A stretch of 64,000 nucleotides of DNA from Myrmaecium sp. VS I D KN 1 (GCA_019775845.1 JADQAV010000022.1:634830-698829), one strand, 5' to 3'; positions 1 through 10,986 are shown, counted from the first letter of the stretch. Notes: generated from the sequence alone by a model not told the origin. Numbers and translations: made by a program.

Positions 1-174
1 CTTTTCCACCATTACGGCTTCAAAGAAACGCTCTACTACACTGCCACATTCGGTGTCAGTCGTGGCTTGGGCCCTCTCGCCCAGCTCGTATGGGATCGTG
101 CTCTGGGTCTACCTATAGAGAGGCCTAAGTCGATTTGTTTGTCGGGTATCTTGAAGGAGGTTGAGGGTCAGTGA
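1..174 (+). CDS. Citrate synthase family protein, C-terminal fragment (5' truncated by window edge)
   Basis: Frame 1 is open from the first base to a TGA at 172-174 and encodes the last 57 residues of a citrate-synthase-family enzyme. The stretches [33 protein letters not shown] and IERPKS match the conserved end of fungal citrate and 2-methylcitrate synthases, which condense acetyl-CoA or propionyl-CoA with oxaloacetate. The tail after RPKS (about 14 residues, ending EVEGQ) is not the usual end of the mitochondrial enzyme, so a paralogue (methylcitrate or alkylcitrate type) is possible. The start and catalytic residues lie outside the window, so activity and targeting cannot be judged. Confidence 0.85.
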   Translation, partial: LFHHYGFKETLYYTATFGVSRGLGPLAQLVWDRALGLPIERPKSICLSGILKEVEGQ

Positions 175-673
175 ACAATGAAAGGGGAGAATGGCCGGCT
201 CGCAAGAATGGCCGTGTTTCTTACATCCCGGAGACGGTCTCATTTTAGCAATCATAGACGGGAATCTTTGAGATGCACATGTGTACAAGACGTTGCTGTT
301 AGCTTTGCAAGTGGAGCTTTTCTACTAGGCGTGGCGTACATCCGTGCTCAACCGTCGTCCCTTATCGATAGTGGTGCTCAGGCACTCAGGAACGGTCGGA
401 GGTTGCGGAGCGCTCATCATCGTCGCTTCACCATGCCAAGCTGAGCTGTTGCAACTTTCCACGTCAAGTCCTGGCCACAGGAAACACTCGTTAAGTTGCA
501 TTTAATCCCGCGGCCCCTCCATCCCTCTTTTCTAGTGGGTTTTCTTCTATCATCCCAAAAGCTTCCCGAATCCTCGAACTCAACTCCTCATCTCCTTCGA
601 CCTGCTCCAAACCCCTTAATGTTTTCCTGAGGGGTCAGATCAATCTTCATCCACGAGAAGCCATCTCTGAGAA
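175..673. other. Intergenic, 3' flank of citrate synthase and promoter of the GH3 gene
   Basis: No convincing coding sequence. The last ~150 bases before the GH3 start are pyrimidine-rich (TCTCCTTCGACC-type tracts), typical of fungal promoters and 5' leaders. An 88-codon open frame at 178-444 has no recognisable similarity and is probably chance. Confidence 0.5.
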
Positions 674-3637
674 ATGGCTCCGAGAATTGTCGATACGTCC
701 AACAGCCTACGTGGCAAATACACAGCACTCGATCAGCCTCCCAGTCCGGAGCCAGAAGCCGGCCCTCGCAGCAGCCGGTCGTCTTCCTCCGCGTCCACGT
801 TCTCCGATCTCTCGGACTTTGACCCACTCAACTATGACGCCGGCACCTTGAAACGAAAGTCCACGACTCGCCCCCGAAGTCGCAAATCGAGCAGCAAACA
901 CTCGCCAGGCTCCGCGTCGTTCCGGCCAAACCGGCCCAGCCTGCGGCATCGACTGTGCACCAAGTTCGCCTGTTTCCTGATACTGCTCTTCTTCAGCACC
1001 GTTATTCTTCTCCTCTCCGCCGTGGGATTATGGGCTCTTCGTCAGTCCCCACGCGAAGGCGAGAGCGAAGGCTGGTATCCTTCACCGGCAGGCGGCACAG
1101 CGGGACCCTGGAGCGATGCATATGCCAAGGCTGCAAAGCTCGTGGGCCAGATGACGTTGGTGGAGAAGGTCAACATTACAACAGGGATAGGCTGGAGCAT
1201 GGGGATGTGCGTGGGCAATACTGGGCCGGTCCCGAGACTCGGATTCCCTAGCCTTTGCCTTCAGGATGGACCACTGGGGATCAGGTTCGCTGATCATGCG
1301 ACTGCGTTCCCGGCGGGTATAACTGTGGGAAGCACCTGGGATAAGGATTTGTTCTACCGGAGGGGTAAAGCGCATGGACAAGAGGCTAAGGGCAAGGGTG
1401 TCAATGTGCTGCTGGGACCAGCGATGGGACCTCTGGGTCGGCTTCCTGCTGGAGGCAGGAACTGGGAAGGGTTTGGATCAGATCCGGTACTCCAGGGCAT
1501 TGCAGCCGCGCAGACGATCCGCGGTATCCAAAGCGAGGGCGTTATGGCGACGGCAAAACATTTTGTGGGCAATGAGCAGGAGCATTTCAGGCAAAGCTGG
1601 GAATGGGGCACACCGAACGCGATCTCTTCCAACATTGACGACAGGACGCTGCACGAAGTCTACGGGTGGCCCTTTGCCGACTCCGTCAAGGCCGGCGTGG
1701 CGAGCGTCATGTGCAGTTACAACCAGGTGAACAACAGCTACGCGTGTCAAAATAGCAAGCTACTCAACGGTGTACTCAAAGATGAGTTGGGATTCCAGGG
1801 GTTCGTGCAAAGCGACTGGCTCGCACAAAGAAGCGGGGTTGCGAGTGCGTTAGCAGGGTTGGACATGAGCATGCCGGGTGACGGGCTCAGATGGCAGGAC
1901 GGTACGGCTCTTTGGGGCCCAGAGTTGACGAAGGCGGTACTGAATGAGAGCGTGCCTATCCAAAGACTCGATGACATGGCGACACGAATCGTGGCGGCAT
2001 GGTACCAGCTTGGGCAAGATGGAAAGGATTGGGCTGACGGACCGAACTTCTCCTCCTGGACCAACGAAAAGGAGGGCTTGTTGCATCCTGGAAGCGATAG
2101 CAAGGAGAAGGGGGTCGTCAACAAGTTCAAGGATGTCCAAGGAGATCACGGCAAGCTGGTGAGGCAGATCGCCGCGGAGGGCACGGTCTTGCTCAAGAAT
2201 GACGACAACTTCCTGCCGCTGTCCAAGAGTGGTTGGAGGGATCCAGATGCTCACGATATGGTTTACCGGGTTGGAGTCTTTGGCGAAGACGCACGTGTGA
2301 ATCCCGACGGTATCAACAGTTGCCCTGACCGTGGATGCAACAAAGGCACGCTGGCTTCGGGATGGGGCTCCGGTAGCGCGGAATTCCCTTACCTCGTTGA
2401 GCCTCTCGCAGCCATCAGGAAAGCCTTCGATAACACTACTGTGTATGTTACCGACTGGCCCAACAATGAGCTGCCGAGTGAGGAGGATGAGATCCTCGGA
2501 GACCAAGACCTCTGCATTGTCTTTGCTAATGCGGATGGTGGCGAGGGATATTTGAAAGCCGACGATGTGTCCGGAGACCGTAACGACTTGTACCTCCAAA
2601 AGGGCAGCGATGCCTTGATCAAGCATGTTGCAGACAATTGTGGCGGCGGAAGCGGCGTCACTATCGCTGTTATTCATACTATCGGTCCCGTTATCATGGA
2701 GAACTGGATTGAACATCCCTCACTCAAAGCCGTTCTGTACGCCCACCTCCCCAGCCAGGAATCCGGAAACTCTCTCGTCGACGTACTATTCGGAGATATC
2801 AACCCATCTGGCCACCTCCCTTACACTATCGCCCGTGACGAAGATGACTACGGTCCCACATCCCACATCCTCAGAAAACCGAACTTCCTAGTGCCGCAGC
2901 AGAACTTCTCCGAGGGTCTTTTCATTGACTACCGCTACCTCGACTCAGCCAACATCACCCCTCGTTTCCCCTTCGGGTTTGGGCTCAGCTACACCAACTT
3001 CTCCCTGGCGTCGCTCAAAGTCACGAAAAACTATACCTCTGTTCCCTCACGCCTTCCTGAAACCGCTCCTCCTTCGCAGGCGACACCACCTAGCTATCCA
3101 ACCACCCTTCCCGACCCTTCCGAGGCCACGGTCCCCACAGGGTGGAGGAAGCTCAAGAACTACATATACCCTTACCTCCCCGCGGCCAGTGACGTCAAGA
3201 AGGGACCATACCCCTACCCGCCCACGTACAGCACCAAGCCGCACGCACCTCAACCGGCGAGCGCAAACGGCCACCAAGGAGGGAACCCGGACCTGTACAC
3301 GACGCTCGCGATGGTAGAAGTTGACGTGGAGAACGTGGGCAACGTGGCCGGCAAGGCGGTGCCGCAGCTGTACGTCAGCTTCCCGGGGACCTACACCGAC
3401 CCGGAAACGGGCGAGACGGTCGACTTCCCGAAGTGGGTGCTGCGCGGGTTCGAGAAGGTGACGTTGGAGCCGGGCGAGCGCACGACGGTGACGATGGGCT
3501 TGACGCGGAGGGATCTGAGCTACTGGAGTACGCGCCGGCAGCAGTGGGTGCTGCCGAGCGTGGACGGGGAGGAGGGGACGTGGAAGGTGAGGGTGGCGTG
3601 GGATGTTAGGGATGAGGGTGTTGCGGGGTGGTTGTAG
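674..3637 (+). CDS. GH3 beta-glucosidase, type II membrane-anchored
   Basis: Intronless, 987 residues. The enzyme hydrolyses terminal beta-glucosyl residues. Residues 1-95 are Ser/Pro-rich and basic, with no signal peptide. A single hydrophobic segment follows at about 98-122, so the protein should be a type II membrane protein with the catalytic part outside the cytosol. The GH3 N-terminal domain follows (TTGIGW, LQDGPLGIR, KHFVGNEQE). The catalytic nucleophile is predicted to be Asp381 in VQSDWLAQ. The GH3 C-terminal domain has EGTVLLKN, and a fibronectin-III-like domain ends the protein (VENVGNVAGKAVPQLYVSFP). A Pro-rich insert of about 90 residues sits before the FnIII-like part. The layout resembles the membrane-anchored BglE/BglF-type enzymes of aspergilli rather than secreted cellulases. 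The first ATG is preceded by a typical leader. Confidence 0.93.
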   Translation: MAPRIVDTSNSLRGKYTALDQPPSPEPEAGPRSSRSSSSASTFSDLSDFDPLNYDAGTLKRKSTTRPRSRKSSSKHSPGSASFRPNRPSLRHRLCTKFACFLILLFFSTVILLLSAVGLWALRQSPREGESEGWYPSPAGGTAGPWSDAYAKAAKLVGQMTLVEKVNITTGIGWSMGMCVGNTGPVPRLGFPSLCLQDGPLGIRFADHATAFPAGITVGSTWDKDLFYRRGKAHGQEAKGKGVNVLLGPAMGPLGRLPAGGRNWEGFGSDPVLQGIAAAQTIRGIQSEGVMATAKHFVGNEQEHFRQSWEWGTPNAISSNIDDRTLHEVYGWPFADSVKAGVASVMCSYNQVNNSYACQNSKLLNGVLKDELGFQGFVQSDWLAQRSGVASALAGLDMSMPGDGLRWQDGTALWGPELTKAVLNESVPIQRLDDMATRIVAAWYQLGQDGKDWADGPNFSSWTNEKEGLLHPGSDSKEKGVVNKFKDVQGDHGKLVRQIAAEGTVLLKNDDNFLPLSKSGWRDPDAHDMVYRVGVFGEDARVNPDGINSCPDRGCNKGTLASGWGSGSAEFPYLVEPLAAIRKAFDNTTVYVTDWPNNELPSEEDEILGDQDLCIVFANADGGEGYLKADDVSGDRNDLYLQKGSDALIKHVADNCGGGSGVTIAVIHTIGPVIMENWIEHPSLKAVLYAHLPSQESGNSLVDVLFGDINPSGHLPYTIARDEDDYGPTSHILRKPNFLVPQQNFSEGLFIDYRYLDSANITPRFPFGFGLSYTNFSLASLKVTKNYTSVPSRLPETAPPSQATPPSYPTTLPDPSEATVPTGWRKLKNYIYPYLPAASDVKKGPYPYPPTYSTKPHAPQPASANGHQGGNPDLYTTLAMVEVDVENVGNVAGKAVPQLYVSFPGTYTDPETGETVDFPKWVLRGFEKVTLEPGERTTVTMGLTRRDLSYWSTRRQQWVLPSVDGEEGTWKVRVAWDVRDEGVAGWL

Positions 3638-4274
3638 TGGCTCTTTGTTTATGTAGCTTTCGAGGGGTTCATACAGATTGTCGGTTATTTACGGCATCCT
3701 CGTTGTTTGGGGATGGAGAGGTCTCTTTGGTTGGCATAGTCATGGCGTTTGGCACAATCGGTGGAGACTCCTGTTAGCGGGTCATTCAAGGCACTTATAT
3801 CATATATCAGCCGTCGTTTTTCGAAATTTTGACCTCGGGAACGCATGAATGGTCCTTCCGCCAGATCCGGGTCCGTCCTTGGTGGTTGTCACTCAGGAAA
3901 CTCAGGGGGTGATGAACAAGCTGAGAAGACACCGGTTGACAGCGGCGAACATGAAATGGCAGATCAAGGACCTCGTGAGAAACAAAACATGGGTTCTCGA
4001 CTCGGATTTCCGACTCAATTTCACAGCCCAAGCTATACCAAATCCCCAGAGATTTGCCCCCGACATCCCTCGACAACAACTTTTTCGTGCGCTCCGTCAT
4101 CAAACGGGAAAAAGATTCAATGAGATATGCGTAGTCGGTGATTTCTTCTCGATGTCACATATACCAGCTTCGTCAAGCCGCACCATGTGTTCCATGGGTT
4201 TTGAGCGTGTCCTTCCGGCGTTCCACAACCTCAACCCTTCCTTTTTCCAGCACCAAAGCCCTTTAGTCACACGC
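3638..4274. other. Intergenic between convergent GH3 and NAC-beta genes
   Basis: The 3' flanks of two convergent genes. Open frames here (for example 3849-4535 on +) run into the antisense of the NAC-beta exons and are shadows. No RNA gene or repeat seen. Confidence 0.5.
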
Positions 4275-5112
4275 TTACTCGACCTCGGCCTTGCTCTCGA
4301 AGTTCTCGCCCGCGACGAGGTCGGGGATGTCATCGTCGTCCTCGTCGTCCTTCTTCTCGCCGTCCTTCTCCTTCTGGAGGCTCTGGTAGCTCTCGGCAAG
4401 CTTGCGGAGGGAGGCGAGGGAGTCGGGGCCGAGCTGGTTGAGGATGCCGGGGACGAGCTCGGTGAGCTCCTTGTCCTCACCGTTGCCGTAGATGGCGAAA
4501 GTGTTGGCGGGGACGGAGGCGTGAACTGCGAATGACATGTCAGCTTTGAGTCGTCCGGTCACACCTCAGGACGGGAAGATTGCGCGATCGACGGGCTGGA
4601 AAATGCTGATCAGCCCGATGCGCAGAGCGGCAGGACTCACCCTTGGGTGCCGAGAAGTGGATGACGTTACCGTCGCTCTTGAACATGTTGACCTCCTCGA
4701 TGGCCTGGATGGGCTGGACGTTGAGCTTCTTCAGGGAAGCCTGGAGCTTCTTGTCATCGGTACCGGCGCTCTTGTGGACCTTCTTGACCTTCCTGCGGGG
4801 AGTACCCTTGCCTCTGTATATCCAAAAATCGTCAGCGTGACCAGTTCTCGTATTGCTCTCTGGAGCATCAATCCATTATATGAGCAGCAAATGCGGCGGA
4901 AGGGACTTGGTAGTGGAGGCGTGGGGGTCTGAGGTATAGCAAGCGGGGTCGTTCGCATATAGAGAATTCCTTACCCTGTTCACGTCATCAGTTAGCAATG
5001 GCTCTTGATACTTTTGAGTCGCAGAAGATGCTCGGGAAGATGCATGAAGAGCTCCGCGAGACTTACCGATACGAACGGAGGCCTGGAGGCGTGCCAGCTT
5101 AGCCTGATCCAT
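4275..5112 (-). CDS. EGD1: Nascent polypeptide-associated complex subunit beta (NAC-beta/BTF3)
   Basis: Ribosome-bound chaperone subunit that pairs with NAC-alpha and shields nascent chains. Best structure on the minus strand: 5112-5067, a single base at 4975, 4813-4641 and 4525-4275, giving 156 residues. Seen: [16 protein letters not shown], the basic ribosome-binding stretch [14 protein letters not shown], the NAC domain ([39 protein letters not shown]) and an acidic tail ([17 protein letters not shown]). All major introns have good borders. The join between VRIG and GKGTP is odd. Continuing past the first acceptor gives an immediate stop, while a 1-nt exon (CAG|G|GTAAGG) restores the frame and gives VRIGGKGTP as in relatives. 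An alternative is one long intron with acceptor GAG at 4812, giving VRIGKGTP, one Gly shorter. Confidence 0.92.
4975..4975 (-). other. Candidate 1-nt micro-exon (or recursive-splice site) in the NAC-beta gene
   Basis: On the minus strand the sequence reads AACAG-G-GTAAGG, an acceptor and a donor separated by one G. Upstream intron 5066-4976 starts GTAAGT; downstream intron 4974-4814 ends TACAG. Joining ATC-G + G + AGGCAAG gives Ile-Gly-Gly-Lys in frame. Skipping it with the TACAG acceptor shifts the frame. It could be a true micro-exon or a recursive splice point. Confidence 0.55.
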
Positions 5113-7734
5113 ATTTGCGGTTGAGGGAGGTGTGAGGGAAGAGAGGTCTATTCCATGCGGCTCCAAGTCAGCACAACCACCACTCGTCTCGCAACAGTCC
5201 AACACAGGGAAGCTCCTTCGGCCATTGTGGACACCAAGGATAGGCAGGTCGCACGTACATTATGTGGTGTGGTGAAGTTGCTGGCGGCGATTTGTATGGG
5301 AAAGGTCAACCGTCAGGCGTCAGTCAGATCTCGGCTTCCTGTCGCCGACTGTGCGGCCTCGCTAAACTTTTCGAGGATGCCGCAACACCACACAATAAAT
5401 TCTCACCACCGCACCGTACAGGAAATGGCAGCGCCATCAAGCAAGAGCGTCACGCCCAACCAACAAGGGGAATGGTCTTGGTGCAAATGAACACAGTGTT
5501 TTCAGATTACTCTTTTTTTATCTCCAGAACAAGCAATGCAGCAACTGGACACAGCAGGCCCTACGGCATGCCATGCGCCTCAAGTGATCAGCCCGGGACA
5601 TGTCCAGCCATATGCGAACATTTTCCAAGAAGGCGCACCCATCATTGACTTCTCTCTGAGAGATCATTCGTGAAGAACACATGATGTGCAGAGCGAGAGG
5701 TCAGAACGCATCTCTCTACGCCAAGCCGACGAAGAGCTGGAGTCCAGAGATCTCATCCAGATGGCCTCTGCGAGTCCCAGACCCAGCGGGCCAGTACAGT
5801 GCCAAGGCAGGGAATTCTAATGGAATATATCAGAGCTGTACGGTAATCATCTTTCCTTTGGGAAATCTAATATATGGAAAATCGGGATCCTCCGCAACGA
5901 ACATGTCCGACGCCTCTCTGGGTGCCGATGGAAAGCCTATAGAGGCGTATTGACCTGATAGACTTCGAGTTCGAAATCCTCCAGGTCACCTTTGCTCTCA
6001 TTGGCAAAGTCAACATTGATGACTACGACTCCAGAGCAACAAGGCTCTCCAGAAGCAGAAGAGGAAGCGCCAATGTTACGACCCAGAAATATCAGAATAT
6101 CAGTTAACATGCTCTCCTGTTTTGAACACCAGATGGCAACCTGAACATAGCCGCCGTAGCCTCGCTGTGATTCAACGTTACAGCGCACGGCGGCGCTTGA
6201 GCCTTCAAAATCATCGTTGCAGCTGCCATACTTAGCGGAAGCTGAAAGATAGCGGCCACTTTTAGATCGTAGGTGGATATTGTACCAACTAGCCAAGCGA
6301 CGGGGCGTTTTGAATTTTTCAGCTTTTAACATCCAGCAGCCCTCGGCCGTCAGCCCTCAGCTGCTAGAGATCTGCCGGAACGAGAGGACAAGACCGAAGT
6401 CGCTCTTGTGTGACAGGACCGAGCCACATGGCTAAAACATTGCACGGCAGTGGAGTCCCTCCTGTTGACGATATGATGGTGGTGGCTTGATTTAGAGCCA
6501 AAGGGTAGTGCGTACCTTCGGTCCAAGCGTAAGGCGTATGCTACGCAAGGTTGGGGTCGCCACGCTCAAACTTTTTTATCGAGGAGAAGATTGGAGGATT
6601 GGGGCGGGAGAGCATTGGTAAGTGATACCCGAACGGGTTTTTCCTGACAGCTGCAGGTGCTTGCCGAACCTCTCCTGGATGTCCAGGAGTTCTGCAGATT
6701 GAAACGGAGACGGCGCTCGCGACCACGGAGGCTGCTCCGTCTAGCTTCAATCGTGGAGTATGAATCCGCGAGGCTAGACTCCAACACGCCGCATTCACCA
6801 TTGCGCTCCGAAGTTCTTCCATGAACTCCCATCAACGATCGTCGTGAATGGTTTTGCGCAACGTCGGCCAACTCAAAACGTCGCGCCGCCACCGCGCTTC
6901 TCCGACAGTCTCCTATTGCAAGCCTCGAACCCGACGGCCATGGTCGCCTCTGGCTTGAACACTCGAGCGGAGAATACCAAAGCAGAAGACGGCAGGAGTC
7001 CTACAGAGTGACTGTCTTTTCAGCTCGGATAATGCATCGACCTGGGATTGATGCCAAATCTACTCCAGCACATATCGGCGTGGAGAAGGCTTGCATGCTA
7101 CTGTCCTTGAGCCCGCTTTTCATCTCTAGGCCCATAATACGGCAACTGTGTCTACCGTATCCTTCATGGAGGAGTGAGGTCTCGTGTAAAGTGAATCACC
7201 AATTGCGGTGTCATTGTCAGGTCCAACCAGGATGCCGACGCCTTTTCCTCATCACTGCGCGTTTCCCCCCTCCCGCTGCCCGAACTGCCTCGGATGTCAG
7301 AGTAGGAGCGGGAACCGGAGGTTGTTGCGAGTTAGCGACGAGTATCCTCCATGAAGACCAAAACAGGTAATGGGTGAGATCGTTGGATGAGTTCACCACC
7401 TGCTCCATGAGAACTGTTCAGATTTGCTTAGATATTTAAGGCTGACGATCGAGATAACAGATCTAGATCCGTTCGTTCGTGCCTTTAGCCGTTATCTCCA
7501 CAGATTGGAGATACTAGCTGGACGCCAGCGTGGGCCCGGACTGATCCTAATTTGACACTTGCTAGGATCTGACGTACTGTAAATCTAGCGTGCTACCAAC
7601 CTTCGAGGGACCTATTAAGTGAATTTTACCCTCCGTGTGCTGAGGAAGCATTCCCTTCGTTTTCTAGTCGTTAAACGCTCACATTTTGCCTGCGCTTTCT
7701 CATCGGTCTCCGCGAGATCTCGCCAAAGCTGAAG
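5113..7734. other. Gene-poor interval, 2.6 kb
   Basis: Contains the NAC-beta promoter (pyrimidine tracts near 5113-5160 on the coding strand) and the upstream region of the RGS gene. The only open frame with any coding character is the minus-strand one at 5937-6332, listed separately. Nothing else supportable was seen. Confidence 0.4.
5937..6332 (-). CDS. Hypothetical protein, uncertain
   Basis: A 131-codon minus-strand frame with ATG start and TAG stop. The product is not recognised. It has six Cys (including CCS), a Gly/Tyr-rich stretch (QRGYGGYVQVAIW) and an acidic end. There is no signal peptide, membrane segment or known motif. Codon use is less GC3-biased than the neighbouring genes, which argues either for chance or for a lowly expressed or acquired gene. 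It may also be the last exon of a longer gene, since the frame has no clear promoter immediately upstream. Treat as a candidate only. Confidence 0.25.
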   Translation of the reverse strand: MLKAEKFKTPRRLASWYNIHLRSKSGRYLSASAKYGSCNDDFEGSSAAVRCNVESQRGYGGYVQVAIWCSKQESMLTDILIFLGRNIGASSSASGEPCCSGVVVINVDFANESKGDLEDFELEVYQVNTPL

Positions 7735-9160
7735 ATGGTTTACCCATTGGCATATCGTCGCCCCCCTTATGTTTCTTCTGTGAGGGATTCGATGAGGTCC
7801 AAACAAGATGGTAACTGTTCTGGCGAGTCGCTCCGGTCTGGCTCATCCGGCGCTCCACAGGGGATACCTGATGCCCTCTCCTTTGACAGGATCATCTCTG
7901 GAGGCGCTTGTCCGGTATGTAAACCTACCAGGCAACATGTTCATCCCCTGTTCAGAACAGGTTGGCCTGTTTGTTCAACTGGCTGACCCGAATTACCAGC
8001 CTTGCACGTTGAGGGATTTCATGAATTACCTCAAATACATCGAGCGCGCTGCGGAGAACCTGCAGTTCTTCCTGTGGCACCGTGATTATACCAGCCGCTT
8101 TGCGCAACTTCCCGAGAAGGAAAAGGGACTTTTGCCAGAATGGACGGTTGCGCAGGCGGAGGAAGAGGCGTTGGCTGCTCAGCTCGCTACGAAGAAGTCT
8201 AGCCCAGCTGATCCCGCGGCTCTGGATGTGACGAAAGTTGGGACAATCAGTGCGGCCGAGAAGGGAGCAGACCCCTTCGAGATCCCACCGCAAACACTTG
8301 CTGGAGACCGCGCAGACGGCAGGTCATCGGAAGTTAGTGACTGGAACACCAGCCGCGAGCGACGCGATCATACCGCGAAAGCCAAGGCTGCGTTCGAAGA
8401 GGCGGGCCTGACATGGCCAATCCTGCAAACGCAACCGTACCGTGAGGAGGTCACTCGCATCGTCTCTATATACATTGCCGAAGGCGCTCCTCGCGAATTG
8501 AATATCACATCGGACGAGCGGGTCGCCGTGCTCCGCGCTCTGCAGAAGACCACCCACCCGTCAGCTTTCCGTGACATCGCTGAGTCCACCGAATGGTCTC
8601 TGCGGTTCCAAGGTCATCCGAACTTCGTCCGCTGGTCCATCTGCAACGGAAATGTGCCCCGGACGGTTTTCGCGAAGGCTTTAGGTGTCGCTGGGATCGT
8701 CTGCGGCATCATCACCGGGGTTCTTCTCATTCTGAGCAAAGCCAGCCGCGCGTGGAGAGTTCTCTCTTTCATCCCCTTCTTCATCGGCATCGCCACGCTC
8801 ATCGCCGCGTGGAAGGGGATGTGCGTGGTCCTCCACGGCTTGCACCACCGGCATTTGCGGCCCTGGGAGCTCTTCACGGATGGCGACGACTTGGACATTG
8901 AAGAGGCCAAGCTGCCAGACCCCAGCCTCTCCACCGAATCCTTCGGGTCCAGCAACAGTTACGAGGATGAGCCATGGGTGGCCCGGTACGAGCGGCGAAA
9001 CTTGCTGAGGAAGATTTTCGAGCGGGAGATCTGGATCCAGGAGCCTGCTTTGCGCCAAATTCAGGATACCATCTTTTTCCAAGCGGTGCTCGGTGGGGTC
9101 GTCATCAGCGCCGTTGCAACCGGCATCTTCTGCGCGGTCCCTAAAGGCAACTTTTTCTAG
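7735..9160 (+). CDS. RGS-domain protein with C-terminal membrane segments
   Basis: Two exons, 7735-7914 and 8000-9160 (intron GTATGT...TTACCAG), giving 446 residues. Predicted to accelerate GTP hydrolysis on a G-alpha subunit at a membrane. The N-terminus MVYPLAYRRPPYVSSVRDS and the join FDRIISGGACP|PCTLRDFMNYL agree with my recollection of a fungal RGS family. The RGS part continues as IERAAENLQFFLWHRDY, is interrupted by a low-complexity insert at roughly 95-190, then resumes to about residue 275. Three hydrophobic segments lie near 286-308, 313-330 and 420-440. A longer in-frame ATG at 7808 reads through the intron and loses the conserved N-terminus, so 7735 is preferred. I cannot assign it to a specific RgsA-D or Rax1 orthologue. 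Confidence 0.83.
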
Positions 9161-9688
9161 CATGGGTCCACCTCCTATTTCATTTCGCTTCTCCTTTCCA
9201 TGTGCTTTCACTCGGAAAAAGAAGTCACTCGGCGGTGCCTTCCATCGTTAGTTCTTCGAACCGAATCGTATACCCCTCGGGATCCAGCTTTCAGGCGTTT
9301 GGAGATCGGCTCCAGGGAGGATGTATAGGGTGCGGGTTGGTTTTCGCCGTCGGCTGTGTATAGACGCTTTGTATCAATGTTCACTGGGTCTTCACGGTCT
9401 CAAAGCACCGCTAAACAACGCGTCGTTAACCCTGTGAAACCAGCATTCCTCTGTTCACAGAAGCGTTTCGCGGGATCCTGGACCCTGGACCCTGGACCCT
9501 GGCCCAGGACGATCTCCCGCGACGCCGGCGCACCGGAGATCACCTGCGTCATCGATCATGGAGACGCATCACTCACGGTCCAGCCTCCCATTGCCTCACG
9601 ACGTTTACTAAAACATGCTACCTCACCTGGAACTCTCACATCAGGAGCTCACGAACGCGTTCTGCAGAACCTCGTAACAGACGCCGTC
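9161..9688. other. Intergenic, RGS 3' flank and SDR promoter
   Basis: No gene seen. A short direct repeat of CCTGGACCCTGGACC type occurs at about 9477-9502. A long open frame from 9356 continues into the SDR first exon, but nothing upstream of the ATG at 9689 resembles protein. Confidence 0.4.
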
Positions 9689-10689
9689 ATGACTCGCCCC
9701 GCGATGTACTCGTACAAGCCGTGGGCTTTCGTCTGCCCCGCCAGCCGAGGGATCGGCCACGCCGTCGCCCGACACCTGCTGCGGACCACCCGCGTCCCCG
9801 TCGTCGCGACTGCCCGGACCGACCTCGACGGGACCCGCCACCGGCTCCTGGACGGCCTCCCCGCCGTCGAGTCCTCCCGTCTCCACGTCCTGCATGTCGA
9901 CGTGGCCGGTACGCGATCGCAAAGATCCCAACCACCCACACCAAGTCGCTCGCTTTCACTCGCGTGCCCGCGCTGACACCCCTTCCCTTGTCTCACTCTA
10001 ACGAATCAACAGACGAATCCACCGTCGCCGCAGCCGTCGCTCAATGCCGGACGCTCTTTCCGCCCCCCGCCGCCGCCAGCAGTGGTGAGCACGCGCACGC
10101 GCACGCGCACGCCTGCCACCTCGCCTTCCTTTGCCCAGGCATCTTGATCCCGGAGCGCAAGCCGGCCGACATCCGTCCGGACGCCTTCCTCGACACCATC
10201 GCCGTCAACACACTTGGCCCGCTCCTGCTGCTCAAGCACCTCATACCGTTACTGCCGACGTCGTCGTCAACGGGAAAAGGGACGCGGACGCCAGCTCCTC
10301 CCAACAACGAAGAAGAAGGTGTGCACGCGCCAGGCCTGCCGGCCACGGCCATGGCGGCCGTGCTATCGGCGCGCGTGGGCAGCGTGAGCGACAATACGAA
10401 CCTGGGCGGCTGGTGGAGCTACCGGATCTCGAAGGCGGGCGTGAACCAGCTCGTGCGGACGTACGACAACTACCTCCGCCGGGTGGCGGGCGAGCGGGCG
10501 TGCGTGCTGGGCTTGCATCCGGGCACGGTGCGGACGGGCTTGAGCGAGCCATTTTGGGCGGGCGTGCCGGCGGGGAAGCTGTTTGAGGTGGGGTGGGTGG
10601 CGGAGCGGTTGCTGGGGGTGTTGGGTGAGGTGGGCGTCAAGGGGCGGGGACGGTGTTGGGATTGGAAGGGCGAGGAGGTTTTGCCGTAG
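9689..10689 (+). CDS. Short-chain dehydrogenase/reductase
   Basis: Two exons, 9689-9908 and 10013-10689 (donor GTACGC, branch CTCTAAC, acceptor CAACAG), 298 residues. Classical-type SDR for NAD(P)-dependent oxidoreduction of an unknown substrate. Seen: an N-terminal Rossmann glycine motif, in variant form CPASRGIGHAVA where TGxxxGIG is usual; VVATART after beta-2; LAFLCPGIL at the place of the NNAG strand; IAVNTLGPLLLLKHLIPLL; and the active-site motif YRISKAGVNQL (YxxxK). HPGTVRTGLSEPF follows, as in C-factor/sniffer-like SDRs. A His/Ala repeat (HAHAHAHA) and a Pro/Glu insert make the middle unusual. The extended open frame upstream of 9689 was not used because the Rossmann strand begins just after this ATG. 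Confidence 0.82.
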
Positions 10690-10986
10690 TGGCATTTGGG
10701 AGGAGTGGGTGAGGTTGGGAGGGGGTTGCCATGCGGCAGGTCCTTACTTCCTTACTATCTAAGACAGGGTGAAACGAGGTTCTTATGGAAAAGAAGAAAA
10801 TGGGTCATTCATTCTAAAGCAACGTTATCGTCGAAAAAGAAAGGTCATACATGAGTGTGTGTGTGTGTGAATGTTTCACCTCCGGATCGCGTCAGTATCA
10901 ATATCTCAACGTCATTGTCATCATCGTCGTCAAAGGGGGAAAGCAGCGCCCCGTCAACGCGTCAAGAGGCTCATCGACCCCACGTT

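Noticed and set aside
1850-2716. 288-codon minus-strand frame inside the GH3 gene
   Set aside because: Fully antisense to conserved GH3 catalytic sequence; no motif or promoter.
7861-7914. Extra short intron (GTAACT…CCACAG, ~50 nt) in RGS exon 1
   Set aside because: Removing it breaks the frame, and no branch-point motif is present.
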